From: Absicoccus intestinalis
Lineage (GTDB): Bacteria; Bacillota_I; Bacilli_A; Erysipelotrichales; Erysipelotrichaceae
Length of the DNA stretch: 64,000 nt
Reading direction: 5' to 3'
Assembly (NCBI RefSeq): GCF_033971885.1
Contig: NZ_JALBUS010000002.1
Location: forward strand, 1 to 64,000
In this document: in pieces, positions 25,255-33,477 of the stretch
Numbering within the stretch: the first letter of the stretch is position 1
Layout of the letters: every line of letters begins with the position of its first letter
Made by a program: the position numbers and the translations under genes
The notes under the pieces: model-generated
Databases searched by the model: none
Told to the model about the DNA's origin: nothing
The model's input: only the letters and a program-made list of their open reading frames with translations

Positions 25255-25949
25255 TTGAAGACCTCCTTGAAATATTCATTGACCGATTGACCATGTTCTT
25301 CGCGAATCGCGTCAACGCTCTTTGCCGTTACGACCTTTCCTTCATTGATCATGATCACATCATCCAAGATGCTTTCCACATCGGTGATCAAATGCGTCGA
25401 AATCAACAGCGATGAGTTTTCCGTATCAAAATTGGAAAGAATGGTATGCAAGATATAATCACGGGTAGCTGGATCGACACCGCCAATGGGCTCATCCAAA
25501 ATATAGAGTTTGGCATTTCTAGCCATGCACAAAATCAAAGCCACCTTTTCTTTATTTCCCTTCGATAAAGCTTGCATACGCATATCTTGATCAATATGCA
25601 ATTCACTCATCATTTCCAAGGCACGATCCAGATCAAAATCCATATAAAAGTCATCATAGAAATTCACAAGATCTCTCACTTTCATCTTTGGATCGTAACA
25701 TTCTACATCCGGTAAATAGGAAACAAAAGCCTTGGTTTCTACGCCTGGTGCCAACCCATCAATTTCAATGGAACCACTTGTTGGCATCAATAAAGTTTGC
25801 ATCAATTTCATCAATGTGGTCTTACCCGAACCATTGGGCCCCAATAAACCAATGATTCGACCATTTTCACACGTGAAATGGATATGATCCAAAGCCACCT
25901 TATGACCCGGATATATTTTTGTCAGATCATTACATACAATTTTACTCAT
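25245..25949 (-). CDS. ABC transporter ATP-binding protein
   Basis: 234 residues. GPNGSGKTTLMK (Walker A), ALSKGNKEKVALILCMARNA (a degenerate signature, LSKGNKEK instead of LSGGQ, common in YtrB-like exporters), LYILDEPIGGVDP (Walker B and D-loop), ISTHLITD (H-loop). GAGGGA lies 7 bases before the ATG at 25947-25949; the start overlaps the GntR gene by 8 bases. Pairs with the permease downstream. Confidence 0.88.
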   Translation of the reverse strand: MSKIVCNDLTKIYPGHKVALDHIHFTCENGRIIGLLGPNGSGKTTLMKLMQTLLMPTSGSIEIDGLAPGVETKAFVSYLPDVECYDPKMKVRDLVNFYDDFYMDFDLDRALEMMSELHIDQDMRMQALSKGNKEKVALILCMARNAKLYILDEPIGGVDPATRDYILHTILSNFDTENSSLLISTHLITDVESILDDVIMINEGKVVTAKSVDAIREEHGQSVNEYFKEVFKCY

Positions 25950-26313
25950 CTTTCTTTCCCTCAACTTTCTGGATTGCTTCTATTACCGCTTTGGTATCTA
26001 AACCCAAATCATGCATATGTGATAAAAACATTTGAATTTCTGCTTGCGCAAATTCCCTTTTCATTTGTTGGATCCTTTCCTGGTCGTCCGTAATAAATCG
26101 ACCATTCGTACGTTGTGAAACAACCAATCCCTTTCGTTCCAATTCAGCCATGGCTCGTTGCACCGTATTGGGATTGACACCAATTTCCAATGCCAAAGCC
26201 CGAACCGAAGGCAATTGCGAATTCGGCGGATATTTTCCTTTCATGATATCCTTTTCTATATGTTCAACAATTTGTAGATAAATCGGACGTTCTGTGTCCA
26301 ACTTCCATTTCAT
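25942..26313 (-). CDS. GntR-family regulator, YtrA subfamily
   Basis: 123 residues. Winged helix with LDTERPIYLQIVEHIEKDIM, then LPSVRALALEIGVNPNTVQR and AMAELERKGLV; only a short helical C-terminal dimerisation tail, the YtrA type. These repressors control their own ABC operon and are often relieved by cell-wall antibiotics. A large inverted repeat (26326-26369) lies immediately upstream of its GGAGGTG ribosome site, the expected autoregulatory operator. Confidence 0.9.
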   Translation of the reverse strand: MKWKLDTERPIYLQIVEHIEKDIMKGKYPPNSQLPSVRALALEIGVNPNTVQRAMAELERKGLVVSQRTNGRFITDDQERIQQMKREFAQAEIQMFLSHMHDLGLDTKAVIEAIQKVEGKKDE

Positions 26314-26325
26314 GCCTTCACCTCC

Positions 26326-26369
26326 TGTGTTATTGTATTAATCACTTAGTACACTAATACAATAACACA
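26326..26369. promoter_or_regulatory. operator: 15-bp inverted repeats upstream of the GntR gene
   Basis: TGTGTTATTGTATTA (26326-26340) and its exact complement TAATACAATAACACA (26355-26369) are separated by 14 bases that contain a smaller palindrome, TAGTACACTA. Its location and symmetry fit a YtrA-type autoregulatory site. Confidence 0.75.
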
Positions 26370-26389
26370 ACGTACAGAAAAGTCAACAC

Positions 26390-26422
26390 AAAAAAAGAAG
26401 AAGATCATTCATCCTCTTCTTC
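26390..26422 (-). terminator. terminator embedded in the MarR gene end
   Basis: Minus-strand GAAGAAGA and TCTTCTTC pair across a 10-base loop containing the stop codon, followed by seven T. Confidence 0.8.
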
Positions 26423-26869
26423 CGCATGTAAGATCTTATCGAGATCTTCTAACATTCGTAACAATTCAACCAAGCGATCCTTACCAAACTGTTCCACGAC
26501 ATGTCTATATTTTTTAACCACTGCAGCTCGTTGTTTGTCACATGCCTCTTTTCCATGTTCCGTCAAATACACATAGGTTCCTTCGGACCCATCGCCTTTA
26601 TAAGCCCGTTCTACTAAGTCTTGTTCTTGCAGTTCATCCACGATTTTTGCGGTTTCCATCATCGAAATCGTCAGATGATTGGATAAATCACGTACAAAGA
26701 CCTTATCTTGATCGTCTAGGCGCGTTTCTTCTTCAATATAGAATAGTGCCACATAAGCCGGAACCGATAGTCCCATCATACGATGAATCAAAGATGTACG
26801 ATCTACCGCAAATTTTTGAAACATCAATTCATTGAAAAGATCCAACGTGTCCATGTCTTTTTTATGCAT
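26405..26869 (-). CDS. MarR-family transcriptional regulator
   Basis: 154 residues from MHKKDMDTLD. Winged helix: VFVRDLSNHLTISMMETAKI, VDELQEQDLVERAYKGDGSE, GTYVYLTEHGKE, the MarR recognition helix and wing. AAAGGAGG lies 6 bases before the ATG at 26867-26869; starts farther upstream have no ribosome site and would run into the phosphatase gene. It follows the first phosphatase gene with two bases between stop and start, so it is expressed with two histidine phosphatases. Target and ligand unknown. Confidence 0.87.
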   Translation of the reverse strand: MHKKDMDTLDLFNELMFQKFAVDRTSLIHRMMGLSVPAYVALFYIEEETRLDDQDKVFVRDLSNHLTISMMETAKIVDELQEQDLVERAYKGDGSEGTYVYLTEHGKEACDKQRAAVVKKYRHVVEQFGKDRLVELLRMLEDLDKILHAEEEDE

Positions 26870-26871
26870 AT

Positions 26872-27447
26872 TTAAACCTCCTTTTGTGGTAATTGAACCA
26901 ATTGCCATTGGTTATCTTGATAATCAAAGATCGTTAATGAACAATTGGGAACCAACTGAGAAATATGAGGACGAGCCTTGGCAATATCCGGTCGTAAATA
27001 CTCGATCGTACGAGCAATGACAGCCCCATGACTCACAACCAATACATTGTCTTGATCCGCATATTTTTCCAATGTATGCATGAATCGGTCTCTTGCATCG
27101 TCACGATTTTCTCCTCCGCAAAACGCAAAACCAATCCAATCTTGTTCCGGATCCGGTCGTGATACGCCAAATGGATCACCTTCTTTTTTACCAAAAAAGA
27201 CTTCTCGTAAGCCCTTTTCATACTTGTATGGAATTGGACGATTGGCAATGATATAGTGCATTGTATCCATGGCGCGCTCAGAAGTCGACGAGAGTGCCAA
27301 CGAAAAAGACTTGTCCATCAACTTGGCACCAATTTCCTTGGCTTGTTGGATACCTTCTGGCTGCAAGGGGCTATCACACCACCCTTGATATAAGCCTTTC
27401 TTATTAAATAACGTCTTGCCATGACGAACGACATAAAATCTTGTCAT
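26872..27447 (-). CDS. histidine phosphatase family protein (phosphoglycerate-mutase-like), copy 1
   Basis: 191 residues. The catalytic RHG motif sits in FYVVRHGKTLFNKKGLYQGW; SSTSERAMDTM near 60 and VVSHGAVI near 140 supply the other phosphate-binding Arg and the second His. Length and motifs fit small-molecule phosphatases of the GpmB/PhoE type rather than glycolytic mutases. It overlaps the second copy by 4 bases and is a tandem duplicate of it. Confidence 0.85.
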   Translation of the reverse strand: MTRFYVVRHGKTLFNKKGLYQGWCDSPLQPEGIQQAKEIGAKLMDKSFSLALSSTSERAMDTMHYIIANRPIPYKYEKGLREVFFGKKEGDPFGVSRPDPEQDWIGFAFCGGENRDDARDRFMHTLEKYADQDNVLVVSHGAVIARTIEYLRPDIAKARPHISQLVPNCSLTIFDYQDNQWQLVQLPQKEV

Positions 27448-27998
27448 ATCAAAACCTCCGGATAGCTGACCAAGGACAACTGTCCATCTTCACACGCAAT
27501 TTTCATCATCGAACAATTCGGCATGATATCGTTATAGTTTGGATCCAGATCATGGATCACTTCCCGCAAGACCGTACCATGACTGACCACCAATACATTT
27601 CGATTGCCTACATGTTTAGCAATAGTGATCAAACGGCGTTCCACACGCAATCCCGCTTCATCAAAATTTTCGCCACCCCAAGCAGTATAATCCCGTCGTG
27701 GACTTTCTAATAGAGGCCGACGATCTCCCCCTTCTAAACTACCAAAACTTATTTCTTTTAGATCTTTGTAGAAAAGGACGGGAAAACGCTCTTGCGTGAT
27801 GGTCAATAACGTATCTCTAGCTCGCTCACTCGTACTGGAAACCCCTAAAATAAATTCAATCGGACTGATCTTTTCCGCCATCAATTGCGCTTGATGTACG
27901 CCCAAAGGGGTCAAAGGCGAATCCGACCATCCTTGTATCAACTCTTTGACATTAAATAACGTCTGTCCATGTCGGACAATATAGAACATTGTTTTCAT
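27444..27998 (-). CDS. histidine phosphatase family protein (phosphoglycerate-mutase-like), copy 2
   Basis: 184 residues. FYIVRHGQTLFNVKELIQGW holds the catalytic RHG; SSTSERARDTL and VVSHGTVL complete the site. First gene of the three-gene operon with copy 1 and MarR. No Shine-Dalgarno precedes the ATG; a perfect TATAAT ends 6 bases upstream, so the mRNA may be leaderless. Substrate unknown. Confidence 0.85.
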   Translation of the reverse strand: MKTMFYIVRHGQTLFNVKELIQGWSDSPLTPLGVHQAQLMAEKISPIEFILGVSSTSERARDTLLTITQERFPVLFYKDLKEISFGSLEGGDRRPLLESPRRDYTAWGGENFDEAGLRVERRLITIAKHVGNRNVLVVSHGTVLREVIHDLDPNYNDIMPNCSMMKIACEDGQLSLVSYPEVLI

Positions 27999-28004
27999 AG
28001 TTGC

Positions 28005-28010
28005 ATTATA
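28005..28010 (-). promoter_or_regulatory. -10 box six bases before the phosphatase ATG
   Basis: Perfect TATAAT on the minus strand; the expected start of transcription falls on or next to the A of the ATG. The -35 region is poor (TGGCAT-like). Confidence 0.5.
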
Positions 28011-28100
28011 ACATGTATATCATTGAATGCCACTTTGGTTGTTTTTAGTATCATTGAAAAAGTTGACTTTATCAACCTTTTATTTACAATCCACAGAAAC

Positions 28101-28133
28101 AAAAAGCCTGTTTCCCAATGAAACAAGCTCTTT
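28101..28133. terminator. bidirectional terminator-like hairpin
   Basis: AGCCTGTTTC and GAAACAAGCT pair with one mismatch; T-rich stretches follow in both directions (GCTCTTTTTC on plus, GCTTTTTG on minus). It lies 15 bases beyond the stop at 28148. Confidence 0.65.
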
Positions 28134-28147
28134 TTCAACCGCATCGA

Positions 28148-28519
28148 TCATTCATTATATTTTTTGATAATTGCTTGAAAGACTTTTTGGATCTTTTCTG
28201 CTTCCGTACGATCCGCAAAATAGGCATCGGTATTAAAGTAGACGGGTTTTATAGATACATAGATAGCTAACGTCTCATCCGATTTTGTGATGATACGTAA
28301 ACCCACATAGAAATTTGGTTCTCCCATCATTGTAAAGAATGCCGTTCCACCTAAAATCTGATGAAAGAAAGGTGCCGTCTTTCCTCGATATTTTGCCTCT
28401 TCATTTAATATCGAACATTTCTTCACATCCGCAAAAGGATAGTTTCCAACGGTTCCATCTTTGATTTCAAATTGCTTATTGTCTGAATCAAAGACAACAC
28501 TTCGATATTCTTTTTGCAT
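28148..28519 (-). CDS. hypothetical soluble protein
   Basis: 123 residues, no signal peptide or membrane segment. N-terminal beta-rich part (YRSVVFDSDNKQFEIKDGTV, then YPFADVKKCSILNEEAKYRG) and a C-terminal helix (FADRTEAEKIQKVFQAIIKK) suggest a PH-like or SHOCT-neighbour fold, but no family is recognised. AAAGGAG precedes the ATG. Monocistronic, between two terminators. Confidence 0.6.
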   Translation of the reverse strand: MQKEYRSVVFDSDNKQFEIKDGTVGNYPFADVKKCSILNEEAKYRGKTAPFFHQILGGTAFFTMMGEPNFYVGLRIITKSDETLAIYVSIKPVYFNTDAYFADRTEAEKIQKVFQAIIKKYNE

Positions 28520-28576
28520 GAATTTCTCCTTTCCTAGGATCGATGCTTCTTTCTAATTCTAGTATATCGGAGCTTT

Positions 28577-28607
28577 ATAAAAAAAGAAACATGTTTGACC
28601 ATGCTTC
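28577..28607 (-). terminator. terminator right after the orphan antitoxin
   Basis: Minus-strand GAAGCATG and CATGTTTC pair with one G-T, followed by seven T. It begins on the base after the stop codon at 28608. Confidence 0.75.
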
Positions 28608-28820
28608 CTATAAAAAATCATCTAAATTTTGATCCGCTAAAGCTAACCAATCCATGCCTTCAGCATCACCCGATAGAATGGATGCTACACTCGATTTGAC
28701 CTTGGGCGGACACAACCGACCAATCACCTTTCCATTTTTGGTGATCTCGATCTCTTCTTGATGGGATCTTTGAATCAAAGATTCCAAATTGGTTTGTGCT
28801 TCTTTCAGCTCTACTTGCAT
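28608..28820 (-). CDS. Phd/YefM-family antitoxin-like protein without a toxin partner
   Basis: 70 residues: MQVELKEAQTNLESLIQRSH, then EEIEITKNGKVIGRLCPP, the Phd/YefM DNA-binding and dimerisation pattern (alpha-helix then ITxNGKxVAxL strand), and a short acidic tail. No toxin gene follows; a terminator starts at the next base. It overlaps the 3' end of the transketolase C-subunit gene by 10 bases and must be expressed with that operon. Either a solitary regulator or the remainder of a lost pair. Confidence 0.7.
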   Translation of the reverse strand: MQVELKEAQTNLESLIQRSHQEEIEITKNGKVIGRLCPPKVKSSVASILSGDAEGMDWLALADQNLDDFL

Positions 28821-29737
28821 AAATCTTTGACGAATTGAGCAATATGTTTGGCATTCAAGCCATAATGATCCAACAATTCAGCTGGGGTACCGCTTTGTCC
28901 AAACGTATCCTGTACACCCATCATATATTGTGGACAACGATCGGTTTCTGAGGCCAATACTTCCGCTACCGCTCCGCCTAAGCCGCCGATCACATTGTGC
29001 TCTTCGACCGTTACGATCGCATCATGGGTCTTGGCCAATTCTTTGATCAGATCCGCATCGATTGGTTTGATCGTATTGATATTGACTACCGTTGGATCAA
29101 AATCCAATGCTTTCGCAGCTTCCAAAGCTTCCTGTACCATCATTCCGGTGGCTACGATAGCGACCTTCTCGCCTTTTTGCATAACGACCCCTTTGCCATA
29201 TTCATATGTATAGGTCTCTGGATCATTGACCGATTCAACCGCCAATCTTCCTAGACGGACATAACATGGTCCATCGATATCGGCTACGGCCTTGACGATG
29301 GCTTTGGCTTCCGGTCCATCACATGGCTGGAATACATGCATATTCGGGATCGCACGCATCAAAGCAATATCTTCCAATGCCTGATGGGATGCCCCATCTT
29401 CACCAACCGTGATGCCGGCATGGGTCGCACAGATCTTGACGTTCAGGTTTGGATAACAGATACTGTTGCGCACCTGATCATAGGCTCTTCCGGTTGCGAA
29501 TACCGCAAAGGTCGATGCATATGCGATCTTGCCGCTGGCTGCCAGTCCGGCTGCGACCGCCATCATATTGCCTTCGGCAATTCCCATATCAAAATGACGT
29601 TCTGGGCACACTTTCTTGGCTTCGCCGGATTTCGTACTGCCTGCTAAGTCTGCATCCAATACGACAACATTCTTATTTTTTTGCACTAATTCTGCAATTG
29701 CCTCTCCATAGGCTGCTCGAGTTGCCTGTTTTGCCAT
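28811..29737 (-). CDS. transketolase, C-terminal subunit
   Basis: 308 residues covering the pyrimidine-binding and C-terminal domains of transketolase: FDMGIAEGNMMAVAAGLA (catalytic Glu), THAGITVGEDGASHQALEDI and a C-terminal VEEHNVIGGLGGAVAEVL. The subunit pairs with the N-terminal gene upstream; the split form is common in Bacillota and is not a broken gene. It carries out ketol transfer in the non-oxidative pentose phosphate pathway. Start and stop of the two genes overlap by one base (TAATG), giving coupled, stoichiometric synthesis. Confidence 0.92.
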   Translation of the reverse strand: MAKQATRAAYGEAIAELVQKNKNVVVLDADLAGSTKSGEAKKVCPERHFDMGIAEGNMMAVAAGLAASGKIAYASTFAVFATGRAYDQVRNSICYPNLNVKICATHAGITVGEDGASHQALEDIALMRAIPNMHVFQPCDGPEAKAIVKAVADIDGPCYVRLGRLAVESVNDPETYTYEYGKGVVMQKGEKVAIVATGMMVQEALEAAKALDFDPTVVNINTIKPIDADLIKELAKTHDAIVTVEEHNVIGGLGGAVAEVLASETDRCPQYMMGVQDTFGQSGTPAELLDHYGLNAKHIAQFVKDLCK

Positions 29738-30555
29738 TATTCATTGCCCTCCAATTCTGCCATTGCTTGTTCATATTGTTCCTTGTTCGGTGCCTTGCCA
29801 TGCCATCCGGCCTGGTCTTCCATGAAGCTGACACCTTTTCCTTTGGTCGTGTTCCACAAAATACATGCTGGTTTGCGCTTTACGCTCAAGGCATAATCAA
29901 ACGCTGCCTTGATATCATCAAAATCATGACCATACGCTTTGACCACTTCAAAGCCAAAGGCTTCAAATTTCTTGTCCAATGGATAGACATTCATGACATC
30001 TTCTACTTTGCCATCGATCTGCAAATGGTTGCAGTCGACCATGAACGTGATATTGTCCAATCCATAATGGCTGGCTGCCATAGCAGCTTCCCATACTTCA
30101 CCTTCCTGGCATTCACCATCACCTAACAAAGTGAAGATACGATGTTTATTGTTGTCCAGCTTATTGGCAATGGCCATACCAACCGCCGTCGATACACCTT
30201 GTCCCAAGGATCCCGTTGACATATCCACGGCATCGATATAGTTCATATTTGGATGTCCCTGCAATTTGGAACCAAATTTACGGAAGGTCTTGATATCTTC
30301 TTCGCTCAAGAAACCTTTTTCCGCAAAGACACTGTACAAAGCCGGTGTGATGTGTCCCTTGCTCAATACGAAACGATCACGATCGATGCCTTTCACATTG
30401 TCTTCATTGATGTCCATGACTTCAAAATACAAATACGTCAAGATATCGGCTGCCGATAAAGATCCACCCGGATGTCCGGACTGACCCGAATAGACAGCAG
30501 TCAAGATATTCTTACGAACATTGTTTGCATGTTTTTTTAATTCTTCTACTTGCAT
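29737..30555 (-). CDS. transketolase, N-terminal subunit
   Basis: 272 residues: thiamine diphosphate-binding domain with SGQSGHPGGSLSAADIL, KGHITPALY, STGSLGQGVSTAVGMA and the GDGECQEGEVWEA...N motif. GGAGACGCAT places the ribosome at the ATG 30553-30555 (MQVEELKK); a longer start 13 codons upstream has no such site. First gene of the operon transketolase-N, transketolase-C, Phd-like. A TATACT -10 box lies upstream at about 30602. Confidence 0.92.
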   Translation of the reverse strand: MQVEELKKHANNVRKNILTAVYSGQSGHPGGSLSAADILTYLYFEVMDINEDNVKGIDRDRFVLSKGHITPALYSVFAEKGFLSEEDIKTFRKFGSKLQGHPNMNYIDAVDMSTGSLGQGVSTAVGMAIANKLDNNKHRIFTLLGDGECQEGEVWEAAMAASHYGLDNITFMVDCNHLQIDGKVEDVMNVYPLDKKFEAFGFEVVKAYGHDFDDIKAAFDYALSVKRKPACILWNTTKGKGVSFMEDQAGWHGKAPNKEQYEQAMAELEGNE

Positions 30556-30653
30556 ATGCGTCTCCTTTTCCTTTAATTTTCGTACGTTTGCCAATTAAAA
30601 GTATACAACATTTTGAAATGAAATAAACAATATTTCTAAACTTATACAATTGT

Positions 30654-31487
30654 TCAATGACAGTTCGAATCTAAACAATCCAACACATGGGCACCATGGG
30701 CCTTAAAGAACATCATCATATCATTGGTCAGGGAGAGATCATCGGGTTTATCATTCAATTCATCCTGTGAAATAAAGCGTGCTTTGGCTAATTCTTCTTG
30801 TTCCAACGTAATGGTTGGATTCCCATCCAATTCACAGAAAAATCCGAGCAACAAATTCAAATCGAATCCCCAAGGCTGCGACTTATAGTAACGAATATTT
30901 TTAACGTGTAAGCCCACTTCTTCCATGACTTCCCGTCGAATGGTATCTTCAGGGGTCTCGCCAATTTCACAAAAACCCGCAATCAAAGCATGACCTTTAT
31001 ACGTTCGATGGGCATACCGCGTCACAAGAATGGAATCATTATGGATCACGCCCACAATGATTGCCGGCATAATGGTTGGATAGATGCGATTGTGACACGA
31101 AGGACAACGCAACGCCCTTCCACTATGAGCCGGAACCATGGGCTTTCCACATACACCACAATACCGATGTTTGGCATACCATACATACAAATGATAGGCC
31201 GTGACTGCCGCAAATTGTTCTTTCTTTGGTTGTTGATGACGCAATCGATGAATATCTTGATACGACAATTGCTCCTGTTTTTCTAAGGCCAGAAAATAAT
31301 GCGTTTCATCAATGGAAAATAAATATTGGACCGGGCCATGAATGTCCCGATACGTAGGAAGCCGCAATGGATCCAATCCTTTTACCGCAAGCTTTTTTCC
31401 CTCAAAGACCAAGACAGTATCTTCATATGCGGGATCCAACTGAAGATAACTCAAATCAAATCGACTGGGTTGAATATCTTGGATCAT
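30654..31487 (-). CDS. nudC: NAD+ diphosphatase NudC-like Nudix hydrolase
   Basis: 277 residues. Zinc ribbon CGVCGKP...CPSCHNR (about 113-136), Nudix box GFCEIGETPEDTIRREVMEEVGL (intact REUxEExGU), then SQPWGFD, where NudC proteins normally read SQPWPFP. NudC hydrolyses NAD(H) to NMN(H) and AMP and removes NAD caps from RNA. The altered motif in the nicotinamide-specifying loop could shift substrate preference. Last gene of the ppaC-ktrB-ktrA-nudC run, one base from ktrA. Confidence 0.85.
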   Translation of the reverse strand: MIQDIQPSRFDLSYLQLDPAYEDTVLVFEGKKLAVKGLDPLRLPTYRDIHGPVQYLFSIDETHYFLALEKQEQLSYQDIHRLRHQQPKKEQFAAVTAYHLYVWYAKHRYCGVCGKPMVPAHSGRALRCPSCHNRIYPTIMPAIIVGVIHNDSILVTRYAHRTYKGHALIAGFCEIGETPEDTIRREVMEEVGLHVKNIRYYKSQPWGFDLNLLLGFFCELDGNPTITLEQEELAKARFISQDELNDKPDDLSLTNDMMMFFKAHGAHVLDCLDSNCH

Positions 31488-31488
31488 A

Positions 31489-32139
31489 TCACACCTTAAA
31501 ACACTTACGAATATTTTCGGTCTTACCCAATACCAGCAAGCGTTGTCCTTTCACAAATTTCGTTTCCGAACCCACCATCACATTCAATCGGCCATCGGCT
31601 TCTTTGATGGCCAAAATATTCAAATGGTATTTTTTACGAATATTCAATTCTAAGATACTCTTATTCTGCCAACTATCGGGTGTTGGCACTTCATAGATCG
31701 CAAAGCCATCACTCAATTCAAAATAATCAAAAACCGTATCCAACGTATAGCGAAGCGCCGTCCAATGAGCCACTTGTTTTTCTGGATATACGACAATATC
31801 CGCTCCAATCTTCTTCAACAATTTTTCCTGGATATCACTACAAGCTCGCGAAATCACTTTGGGCGCACCCATTTCTTTAACCATATTGGTCGTGATCATG
31901 GCACTTTCAAAATCATGCGCGATCGCTACGATCACGATATCAAAATTACGAACACCCAAGGATGCTAAAAATTCACGATCGGTCGTATCCCCAATTTGGG
32001 CATTGGTCACAAAGGGCAAGGCATCATTGACACGTTCTTCATTGATATCCACTGCCATGACTTCATGACCCAATTCATTCAATTTATGAACAAGATTTGT
32101 GCCAAAACGACCCAAACCAATCAATAAAACATTTTTCAT
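31489..32139 (-). CDS. ktrA: KtrA, regulatory RCK subunit of the Ktr potassium channel
   Basis: 216 residues: Rossmann RCK_N domain with LIGLGRFGTNLVHKL and conserved acidic VDIN, then the RCK_C domain (from about 135). KtrA forms an octameric gating ring on KtrB and opens or closes it in response to ATP/ADP, sodium and c-di-AMP. Adjacent to ktrB with a one-base gap. Start MKNVLLIGLGRFG has no competing upstream start. Confidence 0.92.
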   Translation of the reverse strand: MKNVLLIGLGRFGTNLVHKLNELGHEVMAVDINEERVNDALPFVTNAQIGDTTDREFLASLGVRNFDIVIVAIAHDFESAMITTNMVKEMGAPKVISRACSDIQEKLLKKIGADIVVYPEKQVAHWTALRYTLDTVFDYFELSDGFAIYEVPTPDSWQNKSILELNIRKKYHLNILAIKEADGRLNVMVGSETKFVKGQRLLVLGKTENIRKCFKV

Positions 32140-32140
32140 A

Positions 32141-33463
32141 TTATCCTACCGAAATCCTTTCTTCTGGCATACTATTCACAAATCGGCTCTTCGAAGCTAC
32201 CGCATACGCTAAAGTCAAACCGCCCACACGACCAAAATACATCAATACAATCAATAAGATGTGACTGATTGCGCCTAAATATGGGGTGATCCCCATCGTA
32301 CAACCCACCGTACCAATGGCAGAGGCCGCTTCAAAAAGACAAGCCATCATCGGAATGCCTTCGATCCTCGATATGATCATGGCTACGGCTAAACATAACG
32401 TAATATACATCGTAAAGATGGTACCAGCACTTCGTACTGTATCATTATCGATCCGACGATGGAACATATGTACATTATCGCGATGGAAGACCGCCGTTAC
32501 ATTGGCCAACATCACCGCAAAGGTCGTCGTTTTCATACCACCGGCCGTTGATCCGGGTGAACCACCAATCAACATCAAAAGGGTCATGACCATGGCTCCG
32601 GTCTGGGTCATGGTCGTAAAATCGACCGAATTAAAGCCAGCCGTCCGTGCTGTGACCGATTGAAAAGCCGACAAAAAGAAACGCGTTTGCAGATCATGGA
32701 CATTTTGAAATTCACCAAAGAAAAAATAGACTGTTGGCAACACCAATAAAAGAAGCGTTGTCAATACGACCACTTTGGCATGCAAATTATATTTGCGAAA
32801 ATGCCATTTATTCACTAAGATATCATTCCATACAAAGAAACCCAATCCACCAATGATGATCAACAACATGATGGTCCAGTTGATGATGGGATTGGAACGC
32901 ATCGTAGTGATGGAAGAATACGGTTTGATCACACCCATAAGGTCAAATCCCGCATTACAAAAGGCCGAGATGGAATGAAAGATCGCATACCAAATGCCTT
33001 GGCCCCAACCAAACTTGGGCACAAACACAAAAGCCATCGATATCGCACCTAAGCCTTCCAACAAGACCACGCCTTTGATGATAAACTTCACCATGCGCAT
33101 GATCCCACCCATTTGAAAGGCACCGATAGAATCTTGCATCGTTGCGCGTTGAAGAAGACCAATCTTTCGTCCCGAAAGAATGGCCAAGGCACACGCAATG
33201 GTCACAACGCCCATACCACCAATTTGGATCAGCAACAAAATGATCAACTGACCAAAGCTGGTCCAATAGGTTGCGGTATCATGAACGATCAACCCTGTCA
33301 CACAAACGGCAGAAGTGGATGTAAACAGACAATCCAAAAACGGTGTCACTACATGTTTCTGTGAAGAAATCGGCAACATCAACAACAAGGCCCCCAGCAA
33401 GATCACACCCGCAAAGCCAAGGATGATGATGCGAGCCGATGTAAATCGTTTCTTAAAAATCAT
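32141..33463 (-). CDS. ktrB: KtrB, potassium channel-forming subunit
   Basis: 440 residues with the four-fold M1-P-M2 repeat of the TrkH/KtrB family; P-loop filter segments visible as STSAVCVTGL, AFCNAGFDL, GSPGSTAGGMKT and SAIGTVGCTMG, each with the key glycine. Located in the membrane, working with KtrA. GAGGGATTTT precedes the ATG. It follows ppaC by 15 bases in an apparent operon. Confidence 0.92.
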   Translation of the reverse strand: MIFKKRFTSARIIILGFAGVILLGALLLMLPISSQKHVVTPFLDCLFTSTSAVCVTGLIVHDTATYWTSFGQLIILLLIQIGGMGVVTIACALAILSGRKIGLLQRATMQDSIGAFQMGGIMRMVKFIIKGVVLLEGLGAISMAFVFVPKFGWGQGIWYAIFHSISAFCNAGFDLMGVIKPYSSITTMRSNPIINWTIMLLIIIGGLGFFVWNDILVNKWHFRKYNLHAKVVVLTTLLLLVLPTVYFFFGEFQNVHDLQTRFFLSAFQSVTARTAGFNSVDFTTMTQTGAMVMTLLMLIGGSPGSTAGGMKTTTFAVMLANVTAVFHRDNVHMFHRRIDNDTVRSAGTIFTMYITLCLAVAMIISRIEGIPMMACLFEAASAIGTVGCTMGITPYLGAISHILLIVLMYFGRVGGLTLAYAVASKSRFVNSMPEERISVG

Positions 33464-33477
33464 AAAATCCCTCGAAT

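Noticed and set aside
28811..30555. Transketolase as a broken gene
   Set aside because: The two genes are each complete with proper starts and TAATG coupling; split transketolase is normal in Bacillota.
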